From Olsenella intestinalis (GTDB lineage: Bacteria; Actinomycetota; Coriobacteriia; Coriobacteriales; Atopobiaceae), in NCBI RefSeq assembly GCF_023276655.1, contig NZ_JALGRK010000001.1, positions 1,361,514 to 1,425,513 of the forward strand: a DNA stretch of 64,000 bases, written 5' to 3'. Numbering within the stretch: the first letter of the stretch is position 1; every line of letters starts with the position of its first letter. The notes under the pieces were generated by a model. The model saw only the letters and a list, made by a program, of their open reading frames with translations. It was not told where the DNA came from and did not search any database. Both the position numbers and the translations under genes were made by a program. This document shows, piece by piece, positions 32,303 through 40,420 of this stretch.

Positions 32303-33394
32303 ATGGCAACCTACGTGTTCTCAGATGTGCATGGTCACGCCGTGACCCTGGACAGGCTGCTCGAGCGCGTGTCCCCCGGCGCCGACGACCGCATCTTCAT
32401 GCTCGGCGACATGATCGACCGCGGCCCCGACCCGGTCTCGGTCCTTAAGACCTGCCGCGCCCTCTCCGAGGCGGGCGGCTGCGTCCTGCTCGGCAACCAC
32501 GAGGACCTCATGCTCGACTTCTACGAGACCTCCAAGGACCTCACGGGCGTGGCCGCGGGCACCTGGCTCATGAACGGTGGCTCCACGACGCTCGAGGGCC
32601 TCGACGCCCTTCCCGCCGCCGAGAAGATCGACCTCCTCGACTGGGTGGACAACCTTCCCCTGTATGCCTACGCCGTGGCGGAGGGCCGTCCCTACATCAT
32701 GGTCCACGCCGGCATCCGCGCCGGCGTCGCCGGCGCGCCGGACGCCTCCTCGGCAGGGGAGCGCTCGACCGCGGCCACCGTCCCCTCGGCGCCCGCGCCC
32801 GAGGCGACCGACAACGCCTCCGACGCCGCTGCCGGCGACGGCGCCGACGCCGCAGGCGTTCGCGACTCGGCCGACGCGACCGCGCCCGAGGCCACGGCTC
32901 AGGCCGAGCCCGCGGGAGCGGGGGAGGGTGCCTCTCCCGACGAGACCGCCGTGCTCGGCGTCCCGGCGCCCGACGGGGCGGACGGCACAGCCGACGAGTC
33001 CGACCGCCCCCCGCTCATCATGGGCTGGAGCGAGCTCGACCTGCAGGCCCTCCTCGCGGTGCAGGACACCGACGACCTCCTCTGGATCCGCGACGCCTTC
33101 TGGGGCAGGCCCACGGGCCTCCTCGACGAGCGCGGCCAGGGCCCCATCGTCATCGCGGGGCACACGCCCACGCCCTACCTGGCCAACATGGCCGACCGCC
33201 CCGACCGCCTTCCCCTGGACGAGAACGGCCTCGGGCGCATGGTCAAGGTCGGTGCCTGTGCGGAGACCTACGGCGTGGCCGACCGCTGGGACATCGACTG
33301 CGGCGCCGCCGGCGGCGCGGGCTTCGGCAACATCCTGCTGCTCCGCCTCGACGACGAGGTGGAGTTCTACGAGCCCATCCTCGAGGGCGAGTAG
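32303..33394 (+). CDS. Metallophosphoesterase (PPP-like) with an internal Ala/Asp/Pro-rich insertion
   Basis: FSDVHGHAVTLDRLL, LGDMIDRGPDPVSVL, LLGNHEDLM; low-complexity insert AGERSTAATVPSAPAPEATDNASDAAAGDGADAA... Confidence 0.88.
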   Translation: MATYVFSDVHGHAVTLDRLLERVSPGADDRIFMLGDMIDRGPDPVSVLKTCRALSEAGGCVLLGNHEDLMLDFYETSKDLTGVAAGTWLMNGGSTTLEGLDALPAAEKIDLLDWVDNLPLYAYAVAEGRPYIMVHAGIRAGVAGAPDASSAGERSTAATVPSAPAPEATDNASDAAAGDGADAAGVRDSADATAPEATAQAEPAGAGEGASPDETAVLGVPAPDGADGTADESDRPPLIMGWSELDLQALLAVQDTDDLLWIRDAFWGRPTGLLDERGQGPIVIAGHTPTPYLANMADRPDRLPLDENGLGRMVKVGACAETYGVADRWDIDCGAAGGAGFGNILLLRLDDEVEFYEPILEGE

Positions 33395-33395
33395 C

Positions 33396-33917
33396 GTGGG
33401 CGAGCAGCGCCGCGTCCAGTCCCCGCTCGATCCAGTCGTCGACGCCCAGAGTCGCGTCCTCATCCTCGGCACCATGCCGAGCCCGCTCTCCCGCGAGCGC
33501 GGCTACCACTACGCCAACCCGCAGAACCGCTTCTGGCGCATCCTTGCCGCCCTCTGGGACGAGGACCTGCCCGCTGACGTGCCCGCCCGCCGCGACTTCT
33601 GCGCGCGCCACCGCATCGCCCTCGACGACGTGCTCGCGAGCTGCACCATCGTCGGCGCATCCGACGCCTCGATCCGCGACCCCGAGCCCATGGACCTGCG
33701 CTCGCGCGTGCTCGACGTCGCGCCCATCGCGCGCGTCTTCTGCACCGGGGCCACCTCGCACCGCCTCTACGGGCGCCTCCACGAGCAGCGCCTGGGGATG
33801 CCCGCGACGCGCCTCCCGTCGCCCAGCCCCGCCAACGCCGCCTGGAGCCTCGAACGACTCGTCGAGGCATACCAGGTCGTGCGCGAGGCGGCAGAGGATC
33901 GCCTGACAGAGTCGTGA
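33396..33917 (+). CDS. DNA-deoxyinosine glycosylase-like uracil-DNA glycosylase superfamily protein
   Basis: RVLILGTMPSPLSRERGYHYANPQNRFWRILAALW, FCTGATSHRLY, LPSPSPANAAWSLERL. Confidence 0.88.
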   Translation: MGEQRRVQSPLDPVVDAQSRVLILGTMPSPLSRERGYHYANPQNRFWRILAALWDEDLPADVPARRDFCARHRIALDDVLASCTIVGASDASIRDPEPMDLRSRVLDVAPIARVFCTGATSHRLYGRLHEQRLGMPATRLPSPSPANAAWSLERLVEAYQVVREAAEDRLTES

Positions 33918-33934
33918 GGGGAGAGGAGAAGGGC

Positions 33935-34768
33935 ATGCGCGGCGAGAAGATCGCGGGGTGCGCCAATGAAATCGCCTGCTGGTGTGCGGAGCGTGATGTG
34001 AGCTCGCTCTCGCGGGAGGCGCTTCTCGACGAGGCGGGGTTCGAGGGCGGCATGTCCGACCTCTTCGTCCTCTTCGGTGGCGGGGTGTCTGGCATCGTGG
34101 ACGAGCTCGCGCGCGCGATGGAGGCCGGCCTTGCCAGGCGCTATGCCATCGTGGGCGGTCGCGGTCATGCGACGTACCTGCTCGACCGCTCCTTCGAGTG
34201 CGAGCTTCCCGATGCCGGCGGCACGCCTGCCGCGTTACCTCGTGCGGGTGTGGACAGCGAGGCCGAAATGCTCGACGCCCTCCTGCGCTCGCGTTACGGG
34301 ATGCGCGCCGACGTGCTCGAGACGCGCTCCACGAACTGTGGGAACAACATCTCCCACCTCATGGACCTCCTCGAGGGCGAGGGCGCGACCCCTGCGAGCG
34401 TCGTCCTTTGCCAGGATGCCGTCATGCAGCGCCGGATGGGGGCCACCTGGTGGAGGCAGGCTCGGGAGCGCGAGGGCTTCGCGCGGACCAAGGTCGTGTG
34501 CTGGGCGGCCTACCAGGCGGAGCTCGAGTGGCGCGACGGCTGCCTGGGCTGGCGGCGCGCGCCGAGGGGAATCTGGCCCGTCGACAGGTACGTCGAGCTC
34601 CTCTCGGGCGAGGTCGCGCGGCTGACTGACGACGAGGGCGGTTACGGTCCCTGCGGCAGGGACTTTCTCGAGCATGTGGACGTGCCCGACGAGGTCAGCG
34701 ATGCTGCGGAGACCCTGCGTGAGGCGCTCGGCACCAGCGGACGTCCTCCCGATGGACGCTATGCGTGA
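33935..34768 (+). CDS. YdcF/ElyC/SanA-family (DUF218) protein
   Basis: DLFVLFGGGVSGIVDEL, TRSTNCGNNISHLMDLL, VLCQDAVMQRRMGATW. Confidence 0.75.
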   Translation: MRGEKIAGCANEIACWCAERDVSSLSREALLDEAGFEGGMSDLFVLFGGGVSGIVDELARAMEAGLARRYAIVGGRGHATYLLDRSFECELPDAGGTPAALPRAGVDSEAEMLDALLRSRYGMRADVLETRSTNCGNNISHLMDLLEGEGATPASVVLCQDAVMQRRMGATWWRQAREREGFARTKVVCWAAYQAELEWRDGCLGWRRAPRGIWPVDRYVELLSGEVARLTDDEGGYGPCGRDFLEHVDVPDEVSDAAETLREALGTSGRPPDGRYA

Positions 34769-34849
34769 CGACGGTCTCGCAACGCACGATTGTGGTCTTG
34801 GCGTTCTGCTAGCATCGTCTCTACGTCAAGTCACGATTGGAGATACTAA

Positions 34850-35770
34850 ATGATCGGAACCATCATCCTTCTCGTCATCATCGGCGCCGTGGTGATCTCC
34901 ACGGGTTACGTCGTGCGCCAGCAGCACGTCGCCATCGTCGAGCGACTCGGCAAGTTCAGCTCCATCAAGGGGGCGGGCTTCCACGTCAAGATCCCCTTCC
35001 TCGACATCACGCATGACGTCGACCTCATGACCGAGGACCAGCACATGACCTTCGACGCCAAGACCTCCGACAACGTGACCATCGAGCTGGACGTCTCGAT
35101 CCAGTACCACGTCGACTCGACCAACATGAACGCGGGCGCGGAGTCCGGCGTCTGGAAGAGCTTCTACACCCTGACCGACCCCGTCGCCCAGATGAAGGAC
35201 TACCTGGCCGACGCCCTGCGCTCCCAGATCCCCAACCGCAGCCTCGACGAGGTCTTCTCCGAGAAGGACGCCATCGCGCAGGCCATCGACGAGGTCGTCG
35301 CCTCCAAGATGCTTGGCTACGGCTACGTGCTCGTCACCACGCTCATCACCTCGATCCGCCTGCCCAAGGAGGTCCAGGAGTCGATGAACCACATCATCGC
35401 CTCCAAGAACAACCTCGAGAGCGCCCGCAACGACGCCGAGGCGTCCCGCGCCAAGACGGTCATCGCCGCGCAGGCCAAGGCCGAGGCCATGGCCGCCGAG
35501 GGTCGCGGCATCGCCGACCAGCGCGTCGCGATCGCCAAGGGCATCAAGGAGTCGATCGACACGATCAAGGGTGCCGAGATGACCTCCGAGGAGGCCAACC
35601 GCCTCTTCGAGTTCACCCAGTGGGTCGGCATGATGGAGGAGTACGCCGCCAAGGGTTCCTCCACGGTCGTCCTGCCGAGCGACTTCCAGCGCACGAGCTC
35701 GATCTTCGACCAGATGCTCACCGCCAACAGCGCCCCCAAGCCCGAGGGCGGCGACACCCCTCGCGCCTAG
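34850..35770 (+). CDS. SPFH/band 7 domain protein
   Basis: N-terminal TM then GYVVRQQHVAIVERLGKFSSIKGAGFHVKIPFLD; ESARNDAEASRAKTVIAAQAKAEAMAAEG. Confidence 0.92.
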   Translation: MIGTIILLVIIGAVVISTGYVVRQQHVAIVERLGKFSSIKGAGFHVKIPFLDITHDVDLMTEDQHMTFDAKTSDNVTIELDVSIQYHVDSTNMNAGAESGVWKSFYTLTDPVAQMKDYLADALRSQIPNRSLDEVFSEKDAIAQAIDEVVASKMLGYGYVLVTTLITSIRLPKEVQESMNHIIASKNNLESARNDAEASRAKTVIAAQAKAEAMAAEGRGIADQRVAIAKGIKESIDTIKGAEMTSEEANRLFEFTQWVGMMEEYAAKGSSTVVLPSDFQRTSSIFDQMLTANSAPKPEGGDTPRA

Positions 35771-35864
35771 CCCCTCCGGCGCAGACAGACGCATCCGACA
35801 TGGGTCGCGCCCGCATGCCACCAGGCGTACGGGCGCGTCTTCGTGTCGTATGTCCCCGTCGCGC

Positions 35865-36395
35865 CTACACGCGCGCCGGAATGTCGACGCCCGCCTCCGC
35901 GAGCACGTGGCCGCGCGTCGCCCAGACGAGCTCGTTCGCCCAGAACCCCTCCGCGAGCTCGGGCATGTAGTCCAGCGCCCACGCGCGCAGCGTGTACTCG
36001 TGGTCGCAGTCGGGCGGCTGCGGCCCGTTGTAGCGGCAGCACAGCAGCGGGTCCTCGGATCCGCCCGCCATCCGCCCCGCGCTGGAGTTGCGCCCCTGCA
36101 CCATCCCGAGCGCGCCCAGGTTCGACGCGTCCTCGACGAAGCGCAGCCGCCCGCCCTCGGCGAGCCCCGCGTCGATGCACGCGGCCGTCCAGTGCACCCA
36201 CGCGAACCCGCACACGGGAATCGAGTCCAGGTCGTAGAACGCCAGCGCGATCGACGCCGCGCCCTCGGGGATCCCCGTCAGCTCGAACGGGAACGAGCGC
36301 GTCGGCGTCCCCGCGTACAGGTGCGCCGCGTCCGCGTGCTTCGCATAGCGGTCTCCCAGGTAGCCGTCCGCGTCCAGCTCGATGCCAATCTCCAT
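35865..36395 (-). CDS. YbhB/YbcL-family (PEBP) protein
   Basis: SFPFELTGIPEGAASIALAFYDLDSIPVCGFAWVHWTA...CDHEYTLRAWALD. Confidence 0.88.
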   Translation of the reverse strand: MEIGIELDADGYLGDRYAKHADAAHLYAGTPTRSFPFELTGIPEGAASIALAFYDLDSIPVCGFAWVHWTAACIDAGLAEGGRLRFVEDASNLGALGMVQGRNSSAGRMAGGSEDPLLCCRYNGPQPPDCDHEYTLRAWALDYMPELAEGFWANELVWATRGHVLAEAGVDIPARV

Positions 36396-36497
36396 GTGAC
36401 TCCCTCCTCGCGCAGCCTTTCGTCCCGTCGATGATATCGCGCGCACTGCTACCATGGGCATGGTTCGATTCACGACACGGGCGAGCGGGGGAGGGAC

Positions 36498-37172
36498 ATG
36501 GCAAACGACGCCGAGAAGAGCGTGCTCTCGTCCTCCTCGCCGCGAACCCCGCTGCTCCTCCATGCCTGCTGCGGGCCCTGCTCGTTGGAGCCCGTCAAGT
36601 ACCTCAGGCTCGAGGGCTTCGAGCCCACCATCTGCTGGACCAACCCCAACATCGCGCCCGTCGCCGAGCACGACCGACGCCTCGAGGTCCTGCTCGACTG
36701 GGCGGAGCGCGTCGCCCACGTCGACGTCATCGTCGCCTCGGACGACCGCGACGCCTGGGAGCGCACGGTCGCGCCGGCCGGCCTCGACCGCGAGGCGCGC
36801 TGCCGCGTCTGCTACGCGCTGCGCCTCGCCGAGAGCTGCCGCGTCGCGCGCGAGCGCGGCTTCACCCACGTGTCCACCACGCTCGCCGTCTCGCCCTACC
36901 AGCTCTTCGACGCCTGCGGAGACGTGCTCGCCCGACTCGCGAACGCTAATGGCCTCACGCCCGTGTGGCGCGACTTCCGACCCCACTACCCGGAGTCCGT
37001 CACCGACTCCCGCGAGCTTGGCATGTATCGCCAGAACTACTGCGGCTGCCGCTTCTCCGCCGCCGAGGCCGCGCTCGAGCGCCAGACCATGCGCGACTGG
37101 CGAAAGGCCGCCAAGGCCGCCCGCCGCGAGGGTCGCGAGCTGCCGCCGCGCCCGGACTTCTTCCCCGGCTAG
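36498..37172 (+). CDS. queH: Epoxyqueuosine reductase QueH
   Basis: LLLHACCGPCSLEPVKYL, CRVCYALRLAESC, YRQNYCGCRFS; adjacent to queA. Confidence 0.92.
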   Translation: MANDAEKSVLSSSSPRTPLLLHACCGPCSLEPVKYLRLEGFEPTICWTNPNIAPVAEHDRRLEVLLDWAERVAHVDVIVASDDRDAWERTVAPAGLDREARCRVCYALRLAESCRVARERGFTHVSTTLAVSPYQLFDACGDVLARLANANGLTPVWRDFRPHYPESVTDSRELGMYRQNYCGCRFSAAEAALERQTMRDWRKAAKAARREGRELPPRPDFFPG

Positions 37173-37299
37173 CCGCGTCCCGTCGTCCCAAGGTGGAGAC
37201 GGCGTGCATGGCGCGGCGCCCCCAACCCCTTGCCGTACAATCAGTCGCGGACCAAATCCGGGCGGGTCGCCCCGCCCCGCGACAGAAAGACTGACCACA

Positions 37300-38472
37300 A
37301 TGCCCAGCATGCGCACAGACGACTTCGACTACGACCTCCCCGAGCGACTCATCGCGCAGGCCCCCTGCGAGCCGCGCGACCACTGCAACATGCTCGTCCT
37401 CGACCGCGAGGACGGCTCCGTCGAACATCGCCACTTCTTTGACCTGATCGACTACCTCGAGCCCGGCGACCTGCTCGTCGCCAACAAGACCCGCGTCATG
37501 CCGGCGCGCCTCGTCGGCCGCAAGCACCAAACCGGCGGCCTCGCCGAGACCCTGCTGCTGCGCCGCCGCGAGGACGTCGACCCCCTCGGCCACGTGTGGG
37601 AGTGCCTCGTCAAGCCCGGCAAGCGCCTCAAGCAGGGCGCCCGCATCGACTACCGCCCCGGCGGTGCCCACGCGGCGCCCACCTCCGAGGTCTGCCTCAC
37701 CGGCGAGGTCGTCGACTACGTGGACGACAACCGCGGCGGGCGCCTCGTGCGCTTCGAACCGGCGGCGGGCCGCACCCTCGACGAGGCCATCCACGAGGCG
37801 GGCCGCGCGCCGCTGCCGCCCTACATCACCGACTACCAGGGTGACGACGAGAACTACCAGACCGTCTACGCCATGCGAGAAGAGCATTCCGCCGCGGCCC
37901 CCACGGCGGGCCTCCACTTCACGCCCGAGCTCATCGACCGCCTCGCCGACCACGGCGTCGCCTTCAAGACCGTCGAGCTCGAGGTCGGCATCGACACCTT
38001 CCGCCTCGTTGAGGAGGATGACCCCACCGAGCACGTCATGCACACCGAGCGCTACCACGTCTCCCAGGACGTCGTCCACGCCGTCCACGCCACCAAGGCC
38101 GCGGGCCACCGCGTCGTCGCCGTGGGCACCACGTCGGTCCGCTCGCTCGAGAGCGCCTTCGACGCCGCCGCGCCCGCGAGCGACCCCGCCTGCGTCGCGC
38201 GCCGCTTCGAGTCCGCGCCCGACTCGGCCGCAACCACGCACACAGGCGACATCGTCGAGCGCCGCGACGCCACCACGAGCCTCTACCTCATGCCCGGCTC
38301 CACGTTCCACGTGGTCGACGCCATGATCACCAACTTCCACGTGCCGCGCTCGACCCTCATGATGCTCGTCTCGGCCTTCGTCACGCGCGACCAGATCATG
38401 GCTGCCTACCAGCAGGCCATCGAGCACGACTACCGCTTCTTCTCGTTCGGCGACGCGATGCTCATCCTCTAG
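37300..38472 (+). CDS. queA: S-adenosylmethionine:tRNA ribosyltransferase-isomerase
   Basis: FDYDLPERLIAQAPCEPRDHCNMLVLDR, LLVANKTRVMPARL, AAPTAGLHFTPEL, FHVPRSTLMMLVSAF. Confidence 0.97.
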   Translation: MPSMRTDDFDYDLPERLIAQAPCEPRDHCNMLVLDREDGSVEHRHFFDLIDYLEPGDLLVANKTRVMPARLVGRKHQTGGLAETLLLRRREDVDPLGHVWECLVKPGKRLKQGARIDYRPGGAHAAPTSEVCLTGEVVDYVDDNRGGRLVRFEPAAGRTLDEAIHEAGRAPLPPYITDYQGDDENYQTVYAMREEHSAAAPTAGLHFTPELIDRLADHGVAFKTVELEVGIDTFRLVEEDDPTEHVMHTERYHVSQDVVHAVHATKAAGHRVVAVGTTSVRSLESAFDAAAPASDPACVARRFESAPDSAATTHTGDIVERRDATTSLYLMPGSTFHVVDAMITNFHVPRSTLMMLVSAFVTRDQIMAAYQQAIEHDYRFFSFGDAMLIL

Positions 38473-38527
38473 CGGTCCTCGCGTCGCACGCGCCCCCGCG
38501 CGGGGCCGCGCCATGCCTCACGCAAAA

Positions 38528-38557
38528 GGGCGCCCCGCACCGAGGTGCGGGGCGCCC
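38528..38557 (-). terminator. Strong terminator for the minus-strand coiled-coil gene (possibly bidirectional)
   Basis: Perfect 14-bp stem gggcgccccgcacc-ga-ggtgcggggcgccc; reverse strand continues ttttgcg. Confidence 0.85.
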
Positions 38558-38597
38558 TGTCTCTCAAGAGACTCCCGGCGTGTTCTAAGCTGTTCCC

Positions 38598-39962
38598 TTA
38601 TGCGCCGCGCGTGAGCAGCACCACCAGGAGCACGACGATCACCACGATCGCGACGGCCACGCCAATGAACAGGAAGCGCTTGCTGCGGGTGGACTCGCGC
38701 AGGCGGCGCTCGGTGTCGGCGAGCGAGTCGACCTCGCTCTGCTGGCGCGCCAGCGCGCTCTCGCCCTCCTGGATGCCGTGGCGCAGCTGCTCGGTGACCT
38801 CGGGCGTCGCGTGGATCTCGCGCGCCTCCTCGAGGGCCGCCTCGGCCGCGCCGGCGCGCTCCTCTGCGTCGGCCTTCGCGCGCGCGGTCTCCTCGAGCGA
38901 CTTCTTGCGCTGGTTGACCTGCTCCTCGAGGGCCTTCTCCTCGGCCAGGTTGGCGTTGTAGAGGCGCTCGTACTCCTCGCGGCGCTCGTCGGCCTCGCGC
39001 TTGGCCTCTTCGGCCTGGCGCTCGATGGTCTCGAGCGACTGCTTCTGCGTCCAGAGGTGCGTCTGCGCGTTGTCCACGAGCTGCTGGCCCTCGGCGGTCA
39101 CGCGCGCCACGTTGGAGCGGGCCGCGTCGCGGTGCGCGCGCTCGGTGACGACCTCGGCCTGCATCTTCGAGAGGGCTGCCGGCGAGCCGCCGCTCGACTG
39201 CATGCTCGCGAGCTCGCCCTCCACGCGCCTCAGGCGCTCCTGGGCGTTGTCGACCGATCGGTTCGCGTCGGCGATGCGCTGCTCGCGTCGCTTCGCGGCG
39301 TCGGCCACCTGCTGGTCGGCGCTCTTCACGGCGCGGCGGATCTCGGCGAGCGACTTGGCCGCGTCGTCGGAGCGCCCGCGCGTCGACTCCATGAGGTCGC
39401 GGTACGGCCGGATGGCCGTCTCGTGGGCCTCGCGCATGGCCTTGAGCTGCTCCTCGAGCGCGTCCCTCTCGGCGCCGAGGCGCGCGGTGTCGGCCTCCGC
39501 CTGCGCGATCTCGGCGCGCGCGGACTCGGCGTTTGCGGTCTCGTCGCGCACGATCTGGTCGAACGACGCCTCGATCTCGACGCGGTGGTCAAGCACCTCC
39601 TGCGTCTTCTCGAGCTCGCGCTTGAGCTCCTTGAGCTGCGAGCGCGCGCCCGCGTGGCGCTTGGCCGCGTCGCGCACCGCGCCGATTGCGTCGAGCCCCT
39701 CCTTCAGCGAGCTCAGCGCCGCGGCGACGCCCTCGCCCTGCTCGCCCGGCTCGCTCTTCTCGTCCTGCTGGCCCCGCGCGCCCTCGGCCGCGGGCTCGCC
39801 GCTCGCGTCGGCCCCTTCGGCCTGCGCGGCCTGCGTGGCGCCGGCCGCGCTCGCCTCAGGCTCGCCAGCCTGCTCGGCCCCGTCGGCGTCCACGCCACCG
39901 ACCTGCTCAAACGATGCAATCGGAGCGAGCTCGTCCATGTCACTGTCACGCGATTCTGGCAT
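38598..39962 (-). CDS. Coiled-coil protein with single C-terminal TM anchor
   Basis: Long heptad-like Ala/Glu/Arg-rich region; C-terminal RFLFIGVAVAIVVIVVLLVVLLTRGA. Confidence 0.75.
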   Translation of the reverse strand: MPESRDSDMDELAPIASFEQVGGVDADGAEQAGEPEASAAGATQAAQAEGADASGEPAAEGARGQQDEKSEPGEQGEGVAAALSSLKEGLDAIGAVRDAAKRHAGARSQLKELKRELEKTQEVLDHRVEIEASFDQIVRDETANAESARAEIAQAEADTARLGAERDALEEQLKAMREAHETAIRPYRDLMESTRGRSDDAAKSLAEIRRAVKSADQQVADAAKRREQRIADANRSVDNAQERLRRVEGELASMQSSGGSPAALSKMQAEVVTERAHRDAARSNVARVTAEGQQLVDNAQTHLWTQKQSLETIERQAEEAKREADERREEYERLYNANLAEEKALEEQVNQRKKSLEETARAKADAEERAGAAEAALEEAREIHATPEVTEQLRHGIQEGESALARQQSEVDSLADTERRLRESTRSKRFLFIGVAVAIVVIVVLLVVLLTRGA

Positions 39963-40160
39963 GTTTGGTCCCTTCGTGCCGCAGGTGCGTTGATGCTTCG
40001 CATGATGGTTCGTTTACGAAAGTATAGCTGCTCCGATTCGCCCGATGTGAAGACTTTGGGGCGCAGCTGGCGGGCGAGAAGAGCACGTCCGCGGGCGCGG
40101 CTCGCTCTGGTCGTCGCCCGTCGCGCAACCATGCGGGCGACGTCGCTGGCGCGGGCCCTC

Positions 40161-40216
40161 GGGCACTGGGCTCGAGCAGCGCGCCTGCGGCGCGAACTCG
40201 CCCAGCACCCGAGGGG
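40161..40216. repeat. Structured intergenic repeat, copy A (upstream of the giant gene pair)
   Basis: gggcactgggctcgagcagcgcgcctgcggcgcgaactcgcccagcacccgag aligns to 55939-55994 with few mismatches by eye; ctgggc...gcccag and cgcgcc-tgc-ggcgcg stems. Confidence 0.8.
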
Positions 40217-40420
40217 CCCGCCTCGCAGGTGCCCCGTGCGTGCGCGCGACGCGTGCCGCCCCGGCGCGTCGTGGTCGGCACATGCTCGTCTCCTGCCGCT
40301 CGCCCCGCGAGAGCGACCGCCAAACTACTTTGCGCACCGCTCGTCCGCAGGTAGATGGGCATATTGTGCCCTTCGCGGGTACAATAATGCAAATATGTCT
40401 GACTAGGTTGGGGGAGTCCT

